Assembly (NCBI GenBank): GCA_964017145.1
Contig: OZ024842.1
Location: 3,038,001-3,102,000, forward strand
Direction: 5' to 3'
DNA length: 64,000 nt
Source of the DNA: Agrocybe praecox
Taxonomy: Eukaryota > Basidiomycota > Agaricomycetes > Agaricales > Agrocybaceae
Part shown: one piece after another, positions 46,501-59,285 of the stretch
How positions within the stretch are numbered: the first letter of the stretch is position 1
Layout of the letters: each line of letters starts with the position of its first letter
Position numbers and translations under genes: made by a program
Notes under the pieces: model-generated
What the model was told of the DNA's origin: nothing
Databases searched by the model: none
The model's input: the letters and a program-made list of their open reading frames with translations, nothing else

Positions 46501-49500
46501 CGGCAATTCCAATTCGCTCGTCCAAAGAAGAAAAAAACGTAATACCAAAAATAGGTCAGGAGAAGAAAAGCAGAACAGCGTAATTTTGTAAGTCAACGAT
46601 GTCATACATCATGGGCTCATGAACGTCCCAGCAGATTCTGAGCGGCAGCACTCGTATCATGCTGAAGCTTTCCCAGTGGCTCTACTACATAATAACTTTT
46701 TCCCAAGTTTCCTAGGAGTCGAGTTATTACGTAGGACCAAGAAACCATTCAACGACCAACAAAAACAAAGACAGAAAAAGAGAGTGGAGCGAGCGTCCGA
46801 GTTCGAAAGGAAACGCCGACGATCATGCGTGAGTGTACAAATCGGTGTCTGCAATTCCCACTGGTGTTTTGTTTCGTCTATGTATGTCTTTGAGCGAGTT
46901 CGAAGAACATACATAGTAGTGGCCGAATGTAGAGCTAACTCCTGCACAGCACGGGATGCTATCCGAATTTCGAAAAACACAAACACCCCAAACCAAAAAC
47001 GATCTCCTAGACGCGCGCTGTTAGCTCGCCCTTTCGCCAGTTCCGCGAGTACCTCTCATGACCCATCCAAGGTGCACTGAAAGAGAGGTCCGGTATAGAG
47101 GATAACATCCTGTGTTTTGTGTCTTGTGTGCTTTTAAGAACGTTTTGTATCACGTCCGCGTCTCTCTGCATGCCCAGATCGAGTAATAATAATTACCGTC
47201 GGCGGTATCGGTACTGGTATGTACTGCGCGTACGTACGTATAATTAACAACACCTCGACTTGAAAGTCCAAGTGACCATTAATTCCCATAGCAGTATACA
47301 GGAGTAGGACGGAATACATCCCATGGCATGTTATCCCATGTCACCCCCAAAATGAAATTCCCCTCGAGGGAAGGAGGACGAAGGGGAGGTTTTCATCCGT
47401 CCATTATCGATCACCCTTGCCTGGGAAGAAAGGAAGGAAGGAAGGAAGGGAAAGTCATTCCTCTGCAGTGCACTGAGTGAATGAGCGAGTGTTCCATGAA
47501 AATCGGCCTATATATATCCTCCGAGTCGTTTTTCTAGACGACTCGACCTCATCCTCTCAGGAGGTCACTGGGACCTAGAGGAGGCAGTACGCACTGCGGT
47601 GTGTATGTGGATGCGCAGCGTGATCGATGATCAATTGGCCTGCATCGTCAATGCTGAGTGAGGCCTTCAGGAGTCGTTGGGCTTTGCTCGATTTACGCGT
47701 TTCGCGCAGAGCAATCGAGAGAAACGGCGCTAAATGCACAATTTCTTCCTTTCTTCCTTCTTTGCCATCCTTCATTCCGATTCTCGAGCAACAGCCTGAA
47801 AATCGTCCAGAATCATGATAAAGAATATTTTATGTTCATTCGCACAAGAAAAATAAAACTCGCGGGGTTGACAATGATAATGGTTTGATGTCGTATCTCT
47901 GTAGTCGGCAATGGGAATGACAATGGGATAAAATGTCTTCGTTCGCAAGTGCTCGAAAACGTCCGCGGCAGATGTTTGGTGCACAATGCATACATATATG
48001 CGCATGGGTTCTCGCCATACGTGCGTAGTAGCACACAGGGGCGTCTGAACCGGCTACCCCTGGGGTGGGCGGTGGATACCACAAACCACAAACCACAATC
48101 ACAAGCAACAGGGAATCGCGGGCCTGCACCCACTCGCTGCCTATGCAGGGGTAACAATAGGAATAGGACGGTCCAATCGTATCTGCACGAGAAAAAAAAA
48201 ACAAAGGCGGGCCCGGAACGACCTAAGGGAACGAGGAGCCAAAAAACGCGGGGTATCCCATAGATAATTGAACGCTGATGGATGAGATAGGAAATTCTTG
48301 TTTTTAGATCTTTCGCTCCCCCTAAGGCTTAAGGTTTCTCGTTCGCATTCTGGTTTCTGGTTTCCTGGGTTTCCGGATTTTGCGGGCGTATATGCATAGG
48401 ACGACATGGAGATGGGAAAGATGGGCTCAATGTGATGTGAAATGCTGATGATACTGGAGGGTATCCCCGTGCTCTTGCTTGGTACTTTTTTTTTTTTTGG
48501 GATGCGTGGTGGGTGTGTTATTTCTGGGTCTGGGTGACTGAAGTCAAATGAACGGACTTGCTCGGCGGGAAGAACATGAAAGGAAGGTCGAGGAATCTGA
48601 TTTATTCAGATGGCTCGATGTCGATATCCATGTTCGGAAGGAAAGAAGGAATATAGATAGATAATATCGGTTATCTCTGTGGTTATTTTTATACACGCAA
48701 AGATCCCGTAGGCAAATCTAATAGAAAGAAAGAAAAAAACTCGAATTGCGATCGGTAGGAAGGGGTGGGTAGACAGATGGATGGATGGATGTTTAGGAAT
48801 TGTGATGTTTGCTTGTTTTCTCGCACATGTTTGGGTGATGTTAGTTGGTAGAGCCAGGATCGTAAGAGAAACTGCAGTTGTTGGTTCCGGACAGTCGATG
48901 GTACGATAATGTCATTGATACGATACGACGCCCAGGAAGGTTCCAATATGCGATATATCATATCATGGTCAAAACCGCGTGCATGGCTTCAATAGCAGAA
49001 GCTCCCGGAAGGGGTGATATGGTGATAGCTGTAAGAGCAAACTTGGGTTTGAGCTTGGATCTGTGCCAAGATTGAAGGCAGGAATAGAACAAAAGCATGG
49101 CAAAGTACGAACATGTACCTGCAGACCTGAGGAGACATATTTGGATTTGCCTGATCATTGACTTGCGGTGATTGAGTCCGACATAGTCTGATCATGAAGA
49201 ACTTGAGGTGGATCGAATTCGAAGTGTGGGGTATTGTGAATAATACGAAGAGGTTAAGTCTTAAGCTTGAGCTTGGATATTGAATGTTGAATCAGATATG
49301 TTTTTTTTTTTGTTGCAGGACAGAGACCGAGTGACGGAGGAGGTCATGAGTAGCGGGAGATATCTCGGTTTTTGTGTATGCGGACCGATGGATGAGCGTG
49401 GATGAGTTGTTTCTGTAAAAGGATAGGTACGGACAATTATGTAAGCAAACCAGTAGTGAACTGAGCCGGGGTTAAGTGCGATGTAAACCCGGGATTCAGT

Positions 49501-49562
49501 TCGAATTTTCGCATCTTCTTTCTTGTTCTTGTTTCTCAACTCCTTTAAAATCAACTATCGAA
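43584..49562. other. Large gene-poor region (6 kb)
   Basis: No gene that I can assemble. Coding-like islands on the minus strand occur at about 44590-44810, 44900-45160 and 45940-46150 but do not chain into a protein. From 47 kb on, the sequence is rich in simple repeats and low-complexity tracts: GGAA repeats near 47424-47450, a T-run near 48487-48500, GGAT repeats near 48775-48792, a T-run near 49302. The last 2-3 kb may be an extended promoter or leader of the bZIP gene. Confidence 0.45.
47421..47455. repeat. GGAA microsatellite
   Basis: A run of about five GGAA/GAAG units (GAAAGGAAGGAAGGAAGG type). No gene context. Confidence 0.8.
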
Positions 49563-51430
49563 ATGCCCAAGCAGCACCAGCCCGCCCTCTCTCTGGCAAT
49601 GTCACAGATCATCGCTGCAGACGCTCCTCTCCTCTCCCCCTCAGAGTCAAGCTGGGATGGCCAAACGCCCCTCTTTTCGCCCTCCAACGACCACTTCTCC
49701 TTCCAAAACTACTATACTCCTCCTTCACCTCCTCTCTCAGATGGAGAGCCTTCAATGCCTGCTCTCAAGATGCGCATGAACATGAACATTGACCCAGATT
49801 TCTGTCTCCCCACACATCAGGTATTTGATTTCCCAGAGGTTGCTAGGCCGCCCACCCCGCCTTCGCGTTCCTCTTCTCTCTGTATCGATACTCAGGTCAA
49901 GGAGGAGCGTATCTCCAGAGCCACAGAAATCGACTCGGACTCAATGTCCAACTGTGGTTCAAAGCGCTCCGCCAGTCCTGCCCCTAGCGCAACCAAGAAG
50001 CGCGCCATTGGGGAGCGTGTCTCGAGCAAGGACTTTGTACCCCCTGATGTTTCTGGACTCAGCAAACGGGAAGCTCGTCTCGTCAAGAACCGCGCAGCAG
50101 CCTTCCTCAGCAGGCAGCGCAAGCGTGAAGAGTTTGAATGTATGGAAGTGTACGTCCCAATCATACCAACTGCCCCACTTGTTCCGCATTTCCTGCGTCC
50201 CTATGCTTATCTCACTCATTACGTTTTTGCTTTTTTTCTTCTCTATAGACGCGTTGCCGAATTAGAGCAGGAAAACGCCAGGCTTCTTGCTCTTACCCAA
50301 AACGGAATCGCCGGCTCGGCGCCGCAAATCACCCAACCTGTCGAATTGGTATCCGAAGTAGAGACCCTCAAAGCCCAGCTAGCTGCTGCAAGAGAGCGGG
50401 AGCGTTCCCTCAGTGCACAACTCGCTTCAAAATCTATCACCCGAGATACGCCTGTCAAGGTGGAAGCAACAGATTCCCAATTTTCACTGTCATCGCCTCT
50501 TCGTTCAAGTTCATCATCCACTTCATCAGTCCAATCAGCTCACAAATCAGGCGCCAGTCTCGGACTGATGGTATGTCCATTCCTTTTAATAGTCTTCTCT
50601 TTATAACTTACACTGCATTTTAGGTCCTGTTATGTGCACTTCCGACACTCCTGTCAATGCGTATGCAATCAACGGCACCTACAAGTTTCTCAATACCCAA
50701 TCCTTTCTCAGCATCTTCGGCTTCAGCGTACGACTACAATTCATACATGCCGAACGAATATGATTGGTCACAAACTGGCAGCTCTTTGATGGATTTGGAC
50801 GCCCGTGGTTATCCCAGGTCGCAGAAATTGGAATTCATTGGAGGAGACTCGACGGAGTTGGACGGCCTCGGAGACTTGGATATCTCTTTCGATACTTCAC
50901 CTTCCGACGATGGGAAAATTCGTGTCCGGATACATCCGCCATCATCTAACCCCTCTTCGCGTTCGGTATCACCGGGGCTTACGACTTCCTCTGGCTCCTC
51001 TGGCTCCCAGTACGATATGAAACCCGAAATGTCCCCAATCTCTCCCATCTCTTCATCATCGTTGGCTATGTGGTCTGGTGGAGTAGACGAGAGTTCAAAT
51101 TCCATCCATCACCAAAACTCGTTTTCATCACAATTTTCATCGTTCACTACGTCATCCGACTCGGATCCATTCTTGGGCGTGCCTTCGTCGAGTGATTATA
51201 GTATGCCTTTCTCACAAGACGGCACGATGAAATACAGCGGGAGCATGGATAGTCTGATGCCGTCGTCGGGCGCTGCGTTGGATTTCGGGCAGCTGTCGGA
51301 GTTTGGCATGGGTTCAGAGTTCAGTATCCCCGATAGCACTTCAGGAGGGAAGAGACGAGTGAGGATCGCGCTCAAGTCTATGCCTCAGGCTGGCGGTGAA
51401 GGAGGAGAGTGGGAAGTCCAGATCTGCTGA
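49563..51430 (+). CDS. bZIP transcription factor with a C-terminal hydrophobic segment
   Basis: Three exons (49563-50149, 50249-50570, 50624-51430) give 571 residues. The N-terminal 160 residues are Ser/Pro-rich and acidic (activation-like). The basic region SKREARLVKNRAAAFLSRQR and the adjoining KREEFE are followed, across intron 1, by a leucine zipper (VAELEQENARLLALTQNG) and a helical stretch. Intron 2 joins GASLGLM to VLLCALPTLLSM, creating about 17 uncharged residues that could span or dip into a membrane. After it comes a 250-residue Ser-rich tail. A bZIP upstream of a single hydrophobic segment is the layout of ATF6/CREB3-type factors released by proteolysis; whether this one is membrane-bound is inference. 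The start at 49563 is preferred over the in-frame ATG at 49476 because of its better context and the disordered start. Confidence 0.9.
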
Positions 51431-52092
51431 ACGACCCTAGCAAAACACACTCTTATGCTTCCTTTTTAATTCTTCTTTTTCTTTATGGTTTCAAAAGTAA
51501 CGACCAAAACTGAAAATCTGGGCGCGGGCATCATCGGCATTGTTTTTTTGAATTTTATTAAAACAATTACCTTCTTGACCCTTCCCCTTCACTCTATCAC
51601 TCCTCCTCGTTTTTACTTCTTCTCGTCCTTGTTTTCAGCCTTTCTTCTTACTTCCTTGTGCCATAGGGGTTTTGTTTTTCCCTTTCCCTTTACTGCTGTG
51701 TCGATTTGCTGTCCCGCCTTCGAGCCCCAACCCTATGTATTAACACCTCCCAAAGTATATTATATCACCCCCCACCCTCAGCGTATCCCCCGATTAAATT
51801 TTTTTTGATACCCCTTCAAGTTTTTTCTTTCTTTTTTTCGTTCCATTCGATTATGTGTCCCATTGGGTTTTGTCTGCGTACTACATGCATGCATACAGGT
51901 CTTGGTGTGGAGTCATTCGTTTCATATAAACTATAACGTTAACATTTTAACATTTATTGTTCGTTTTGGTTTTGGTTACCCTGCCCACCTACCTGCCCTG
52001 CCCCGTCCATATCTTATCTCTATAGCGTTCGAATCCATTTTTTCTATTTCCTCCTCCATCATCATTATCTTAAAAAAGTAGTTCTTGCAATG

Positions 52093-52147
52093 CCAACTGC
52101 CGATGTCGTCGTCATCATCATCATCCCTGTCGTCGTCGTCGTCTGCT
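52093..52147. repeat. GTC/ATC trinucleotide repeat tract
   Basis: Interspersed runs of GTC and ATC triplets (CGTCGTCATCATCATCATC type, then GTCGTCGTCGTCGTC). Not within a recognisable reading frame. Confidence 0.75.
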
Positions 52148-54180
52148 TCACTGCTGTACGTCGATCGATTGACTGACCTGACTGACTGGTGGTTGTGCTA
52201 CTACCTACCCTCGGATCCCCTCACTGCCGTCTAAAATTCTCTTCCTTTTTCTTCTTCCTTTTCTTTTTTCTTTTTCTACATATACCACCTTTTATTCTTT
52301 CTTTTTCTTCCTTCGGCCTACAACCCCTTTAGAGTTCAGTTCTTTCACTAATAACTGGATACTCGTTCACTCGCTTCGAACCGTCCACTCGCTTTATACA
52401 CTCGCTACATATTACTTACGACCTACTACCTACTGCCCATTACGGGCTTACCTACTACACCTACTACTTAAACATCGGTATACTTTTTTGGATATATAGT
52501 CAGTTAAATTCTTCGCTTTTTGACCTTTTTCTTTTCTTCGCGTTTGATTCCTTACACTCCTAGACGTTCCCGGATATCCCCTATTGCCTATGATGAAACT
52601 AGTTATTATGTATATGCATGCACTTATCGATTATCTTTTATTGCTCTTCCCCTACCTTTCTTCTCTTGGCGCGTGCTTTTTGCTAGATGATGGACGTTCC
52701 GCACTCAGCATTCGATCGACCTTGGGGGATTGTTACGATTGATTTCGTTTGTGATGCATACTACTTATTACTTGCCTAGACGTTCTTGACCTCGATGATT
52801 TACCGTTCACGATTCATGCACACGATTTACTTACGACTCGCATACACCATGATTCGATCCATAGATACCCATTTATTAGTACACAATGAAATCAAAATGA
52901 AATCAAATACATATGTGATAAAACAGAAATGTTCTGTTATCGTCCCTATGAATTTCATGCTATCGTGGTGTGATATACATACTACATGCCCGAGTACGCT
53001 AGATCTGATAAGGCGTTATTGTTAAGTCTAGCTCAAGACGTGCTTATACTAATCTAGAGAACGTTAATTAAGTACTAGTTTGATCATTAATTAACGTTGA
53101 GTTTGTGTTTATCCAACGCTCGTTGCAATCAATGCATGTACATGTACAGGTACGTTTGTACGTTTGTACTTTTGTGGCTAGCCAGGAGGGCCTGCATGAT
53201 GTCGATGATTCGTGACGATCATCACCTCGACTCAGTGATGATGTCAGTGAGCCTCTAGGGCCCTAAGCTCTAAGTTCACTCCTCGGTTGACATGCAACGC
53301 ATAGCCAGAGGGCTCCTGCCCTTTCATCTTTCCTTACGTGTACGAGTATGTCGGAGAAGGGTGATTTCATGATTTCAGCGTTTTAATTGACTACTACCTT
53401 GCTTTGGGAACACAGAGTAATGTATATGTACAAGTTAGCTCAAGATCATACCTACCGGCCGCCGTATTTGAATTTCGATTACACCGCAGTGCACTGCCGA
53501 ACGTGCTCCTCTCGAGTTATATACATTTTACTTCCGTCTGCTCTCGGATCCCCCACAGTGGAACGTCCGTTACTGTCCGTTATCGGACAGAAAGCAGAGC
53601 TAGATCAGTCTTAGAGCTTGTACTCGTACTTGTAATGGGTTGTAAACTACGTACTGGCAGCGCAGCACTGCAGTACTGGAAGCTTGAAATGAACTTGTTA
53701 ACAAGATCGATAGCGATAGGTCCTAAGTACTACTATTCCAGATACGAGGTCGTCCGTTCACGCCTGATAGCGTGAATTCCGAAGTACCCCAGTACAGTAG
53801 TACAGGTCTACCGGCACAGGGTGTCCTGTCGGACGCCTATCCATCCATCCCCATTTTCCCTAACTTCTGGCCAATAGGACTTGTGGCTCCAATTTTCTGG
53901 ACTGAACATTCCACAATCCTGATGCTATGTTTGTTTTGGCTTTGTGGAAGTTTCTTCTCAAGTTCTTACTTGGTTTAGCCATTTGTGCTCATCAAAGCCT
54001 TGTGTTCTTGTCGGATTCCGTGAATTTCCGTAGAAACGGCCCATAGCACGCGGAGTGTAGTCCAGTGCGGTGCGGCCATTACTTGATACTATTACTGTAC
54101 TATAGAGCTGAAGCCATAGGGCGTATAGGCCCATAGTTATCGGTTATAATAAATAGGGTGGTTCGGTTTACTTACCTTGC

Positions 54181-54297
54181 GGTTCGGATTCGAACTTCGC
54201 GAGGAAAATTTTTCCTCGTGAGATCATGCCACTGTTGAGGACATAATGTAAGTACTTGTAACTTGAGTGTGTGCAAACCGGGATAATCCGAACCTTC
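54181..54297. repeat. Cluster of inverted repeats
   Basis: CGAGGAAAA (54200-54208) and TTTTCCTCG (54210-54218) form a near-perfect 19-bp palindrome. Around it, GGTTCGGATT (54181-54190) is the reverse complement of AATCCGAACC (about 54288-54297). This looks like the end structure of a small element, but no target duplication was identified. Confidence 0.5.
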
Positions 54298-55039
54298 TAA
54301 TCGAATCAGGGTCGGTTCGGAATTTTCGCAGAGAGGTTCGTTTCGCCTCCCACTCACGGGCTCGCGTAAGTGAGTGCCTATTACGGCTCCGTGCATCAGA
54401 GATGGATGGAAGAAAAAAATTGAAGGGAAGGATATGAGCCAATTGATACAGTGCCCCGTAAGTATTTCTCTCTGCTACATACTCAGTATTCATGCCCGTG
54501 TTCGCTGCCAGTGGGCGCTATTGTGTATTTACTACTGCAACGCCGCTTCTGTGAATCCATAAGCTCTAGCATGTAAAATTGATAAGATTGACTTACATCT
54601 ACTTACATACAGGTGCACAGCACTTATGTATTACCCATGCCGAAACACATGGTTTCTAGCGTGGACACCAATTGAAAAAGATTGAATCCTCGGAGTCCTA
54701 ATTTTTTTTCTTTCGGTCGAGTTGAAGAAAAAACAGGGTGCTCCCCTGAAGTGAAAAAAACTTGACGTGCGGCATGGTGTATTGATATGGAAAATACTAT
54801 CCATTTATGACAGTCGATGCTTGTATGGTGCTCGCAAACATGAAAGTTCGCGACGCGCTTCGACGCGCGCCTCTGCATTCTACACTCATAGTCAGGAGCG
54901 ATCGATCAACTTCCCATTGAGCATCTTCCAAAGATTCTGTGAATTAGTTTGTGCGCCTGTTAAAACCTCTCGGGGCAATTCCAATAGGAGTGCTTACGTT
55001 GATACGTCCCAAGTAGGTAAGGAGGCTTGTCTTAACCTG

Positions 55040-56290
55040 TCATTCGATTTTTTTCTTTTCGAAATTGAGAGAAAAGGAACCTGACAGTGAGAAGAATTTT
55101 TGATGCCGTTGACTTGGTGGGCGAAGGTGGGGATAATTTATGGATACCATTATGTTAAGATTATCGATCCATGTCGAGAGGAACACAGGTACACAAGAGA
55201 TGCATCGAATTATTTTTTCAGGGCACAAGATAGGCGCGCGGCCTAGGATCGTGTTAAGGTAGTTTGCTTTGTGCCGAAGGTCAGGAAGAAAGCGTTGATA
55301 GATAAACCAGTCAAGATATTTCATTGAACGAGACTGAGTGTTGATTTTAGACCTGAGGTACAAGGCAGAGACAGAAATGGTGATTGCGGAATAGTGGGAT
55401 TGGCACATGTCCTGTATACATAGATTTTTGATAATCTCATAAGCATATGGGCAGAATCGTACTTGACGTCTGTCCGAATACCAGGTAATATCCTCCCCCT
55501 AGAATCCGTACTGCGTATCCACGAGAGTACATTGTTTCCCGTACCCTTTAGCTGCAGGTTTCTCCTGCGGAGAAAAAAAAGAGTGCGCCTTGAATGCGAA
55601 AAGATGGAAACATAAGCTAGATCCACATTGAACCCGCGGACGCCATTCACAAACCAATCGTATTCGTGAAATGGCGTGGGTTTAGAATCGGATTGAGATC
55701 CTGTTGATCAATGTACCTGACATTTATCAGTTATATAGATACAGGAACTGTTTTTCCTGCAAGGCAAAGCAGACATTGAGCCAGGTTAGTGATATTTCCA
55801 AGAGACGCCGAGCGGTATAAAAGGCAACTTGAGAAGAAAGTCGCATCAGCAGCACAGTCGGACATCGAGGTGGCGGGGGCAGCATTTTTGTGCATCCTAA
55901 GGGTTTTCAACAGAGGAACTAACACGTAGATGTCAACTCCAAAAGATCAAACGTGTTGATCGAAAGGGTTCATTCACTATTGTAACTGTGTATAATAAGT
56001 GCTGAGCGCTGAGCGACAATTGAGTATCTTTGATGCCACCTCGTGAAATAAAGAAGTTATATATACACTTACCATATGTTAACGAGTCTCTGAATACTAA
56101 ACGTGTACACATAGACGGTCTTGGGCTTATGGAGATGAATGGAACATATGCTCGACATCTTCTTGAGATCCGTACACATGCCTTGGGAGATTAATCCTTG
56201 TTGATACCTCCTTGCTTGGTGAGAATAATGGGAGATTTGTTCAATAAATTTGTAGAGCAAGTCCTGGTTGTGAGGTGTTCATGCTACTCA
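55040..56290 (-). pseudogene. Decayed multi-exon gene, unknown family
   Basis: Reading leftward, several coding-like exons with good splice sites follow: DLLYKFIEQISHYSHQARRY to FSIQRLVNI (about 56265-56085, then GTAAGTG), VPLLKTLRMHKNAAPATSMS to AQCLLCLA (about 55920-55760), GSQSDSKPTPFHEYDWFVNG and VRGFNVDLAYVSIFSHS (about 55700-55590), then EKPAAKGYGKQCTLVDTQYG onward. That last exon meets an in-frame TAG near 55500, after which the frame stays open again (GEDITWYSDRRQ ... KYLDWFIYQRFLPDLRHKAN) almost to 55040. The exon chain and internal stop together suggest a pseudogene. I recognise no domain. Confidence 0.35.
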
Positions 56291-56623
56291 TGGTGGTCAA
56301 GTAAGAAGGAGAGTAGGACTGTCAATTGAGTTTAAAATTTTTACGTGGCAATGGCCGAATCATATTGTGACTGACCGCGCTCACTCTTCTACACACTTAC
56401 AAAACACTTTTTCCCTGCAAATTCCTACGTGTCGTAATGCACACGAACGTGCTGAAGCCAGCAAGCGATATAAGTACAGTCTCGACGTCGAAAGCGCATG
56501 GACTAGATCATCATGTGGCCGAGAACAACTCAATGTTATCTTTATCCGTTATACACCTGAAAATAGATTGGCCAGAACCCTATAAGAAGCAGGCTGGCAC
56601 AATTGTCTTGATATGAAACAAGG
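56291..56623. other. Intergenic region, promoter side of the deacetylase gene
   Basis: About 330 bp with no coding signal; should contain the promoter of the downstream plus-strand gene. Confidence 0.45.
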
Positions 56624-58593
56624 ATGTCTGCCTCCAACGGACTTGTCTGCTTTACAAACTGTCTCCTACCCCAAGAAGATGGAAGCCTCGTTGAAAGGGA
56701 TCTCTGGGTCGACGAAACTACGGGTCTTATTCTTGACGCTCAAGCATGTTGTGTAGTTGCTTGTCAGACACCTCTTGCTGATTAAAATATAACAGAAAAC
56801 CTTCTATATGCGCAGAGACCGTCCAGAAAAGATCATCGACGTCGGAGGCAACATCTTAAGGCAAGAATACATAAGGACTTAACGTCTTTTTGGCCTCTAA
56901 CTATTAAACAGTCCCGGTTTCTTAGACATCCAAATCAACGGAGCATACGGTTTCGATTTCTCGGTATATGAAAACGACGACGAAGCCTACCGTCAGGGAT
57001 TGCATATGATAGCAGAGAGGATAGTTGAAACCGGTGTTACTTCGTATGTGGTCTCTAATCTTTAGCTGAAAGTAAAACTCAATTTCAAATGCCTGCAGAT
57101 TATTGCCCACAATCATAGTAATTTACTATCACTTGAAGCATTCCTCCTTTTCTAAACATGTCTCATCTAGACTCAAGCGAGGTCAATTTATCCTAAGGTG
57201 TTAAGCCTTCTGAAACCATTTTGCACACCAACGTCGGCAACATTTCTGGGATGGCACGCAGAAGGACCTTTTATCGACCTTACAAAACGGGGTGCACATG
57301 CACCGGCTTACCTACTTCCAGCGCCTGAAGGTTTCAAAACGTTTGAGGACGTATATGGTCCCGAAAACCTGATCGACACAGAAGATTGGGACATGTCGAA
57401 TAATCCTGCTGTGCGACTTATAACAGCTGCACCTGAAGTGCCCGGTGTCATGGAGGCAATGGCAGAATTGAATAAGAGACATATCGTTTTCTCAATCGGC
57501 CACAGGTAATTGATATTTATTGAGTTGTATAATATGATATTAAAATTTCTCTTATAGTGTAGCTAGCACCGAAGCCGCAACATCAGCTGTGCAACACGGC
57601 GCTCGGTTAATTACTCATCTTTTCAACGCCATGCCTCAATTGCATCATCGTGATCCGTCTATTATTGGTCTGCTGGGAGCATCTCCGCATCTTGCAACTC
57701 CTACGGATATCAGCATGCATCTCCCATGTAGTATTCCTGAATCCTTGGCTATTTCGGTTTTGCCTCCATCGGCTTCTCTGGATGATTCACCCTCCAAGGA
57801 CCCTAACTCCTCTCCTTCATCTGAAGCGTTCGAAACTTCGACAGTTCCTTCGATGGCACCTACGCGGAAGCAAAGCAGGCGGACTTTACATCTCGAGAAG
57901 GGCCAGATTGCAGACATGACATTCGAAAGGCCGTATTATGGGATCATTGTAGATGGAGTACATTGCCACCCAAATTCTGTCAGAGTGAGGATAAAATTTT
58001 CTTTCAGACATTGCATTATCTCAACATAACCTTGCAGTTGGCATATTCTTCGCATCCCGATGGTTGTATCCTAATCACTGACGGTAAATTACATATTAAA
58101 CCCGGTTTATCCCAGTTTCTTATCAGTTCTTAACAGCAATGAAGATTCTTGACCCAAACCTCAAGGATGGCATTTATGATTGGCGAGACGGAAAGCGTTT
58201 CTTGAAACAGGGAGAAAAATTATACGTGGAAGGCACAAATACTCTTGCCGGAAGGTGCGCGGTACATCGATTGTATCTATTGAGTCATCGCCATTGAACG
58301 TCCTTCCTCAGCGTGGTGACTTTGGATGTTTGTGTTCGAAATTTTTCTCATTTCACTGGCTGTTCCCTCGGCGAAGCGATTAAATGTGCCACTTACAATC
58401 CTGCTAAGTTCGTCCTAACCTTGATCAAACTTTAATGAGATGGTAATCATTCAACACTAGATGCTTGGGAATCGAGAATAAGAAAGGAACGTTGCGGGCT
58501 GGAGCTCATGCCGACCTCGTTATTCTGGACAGACAGGGAATTGTTTTGAGTACATGGGTCAAAGGGAAGCAAGTATGGGCCAGGACCGTTTGA
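56624..58593 (+). CDS. N-acetylglucosamine-6-phosphate deacetylase
   Basis: A gene of about ten exons from [20 protein letters not shown] to [10 protein letters not shown]. The enzyme removes the acetyl group of GlcNAc-6-phosphate, a step in using chitin-derived amino sugars. Amidohydrolase landmarks are intact: [19 protein letters not shown], the metal-binding [53 protein letters not shown] and ILITDAM. Between IGLLGAS and [10 protein letters not shown] sits an insert of about 80 residues rich in Ser and Pro, apparently a disordered loop. The second intron begins GC (TTAAG|GCAAGA near 56860). The first is either GC-AG after LILDAQ or a GT-AG intron a few codons later; both keep frame. Sugar-catabolism partners were not seen nearby. 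Confidence 0.92.
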
Positions 58594-59285
58594 AAAGATC
58601 AGATTAAGTCTGAAGGCGAGCGGCGGGCACTCAATAATGCACAGCAAAATTGAAATCCATTTACAGTCTCTGATATCTCTTATTCCTCTAGATCAAGTTA
58701 CTTTTCATGTATATTTGTGTCAAGCGTTCGATCATCGAACTTTTTCATGTTCAACGGCCACGAATTGCCTGCCACCCGTCCGCAGCCCATCATGCTCTCA
58801 GAATCACTGACAGCCACAGTTAACGCCGCCGAAGTCAGGTGATTGAGATAAGATCGATTGAACTGAGCTCTTGAAGAAGGCGAACTCAGACTATAACCAT
58901 CATCACTATCGACTCCAAGGTTGTCAGACGCCATATTTCCAACAGGTCCACATTCATCATTATACTTTTGAGACGCACGTTCATACCACCACCCAGAACT
59001 CCAAACAGATAGACGCTGGCACCTGTCAGACCTCCTGCTACGCTTTGCTCCGAGTATTACTATCCGCAGTGGCCAATTCACTGGTATATAACGGCTGTGA
59101 TATTACAGCAGTTGCTCAGAAACTCGCTCAACGTGAAAAACTTTGCACTCGCCAGTTTTTAAAAATATTCGCTCGGTACATACTATTCGTCATCGAAAAG
59201 GAAACACAAATCGTTGACTTTACTATACAAACAGAACCATATTTGAAAGGTGGTGTTGATTGACCCTCCGACTCAACATAGTTCG
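58594..59285. other. Intergenic region
   Basis: About 690 bp between two plus-strand genes. Open frames are short and overlapping; nothing recognisable. Confidence 0.45.

Larger units (their letters stand above)
51431..55039. other. Gene-poor region (3.6 kb)
   Basis: The first 1 kb is strongly pyrimidine-rich on the plus strand and likely includes the bZIP 3' untranslated region. A GTC/ATC triplet repeat lies near 52093-52145. From 53 kb to 55 kb there are short palindromes (see 54200) but no gene I can support. Confidence 0.45.

Noticed and set aside
46619..47080. 153-residue plus-strand frame in the 6-kb gene-poor region
   Set aside because: Low-complexity basic sequence with an equally long antisense frame, no domain and no splice support.
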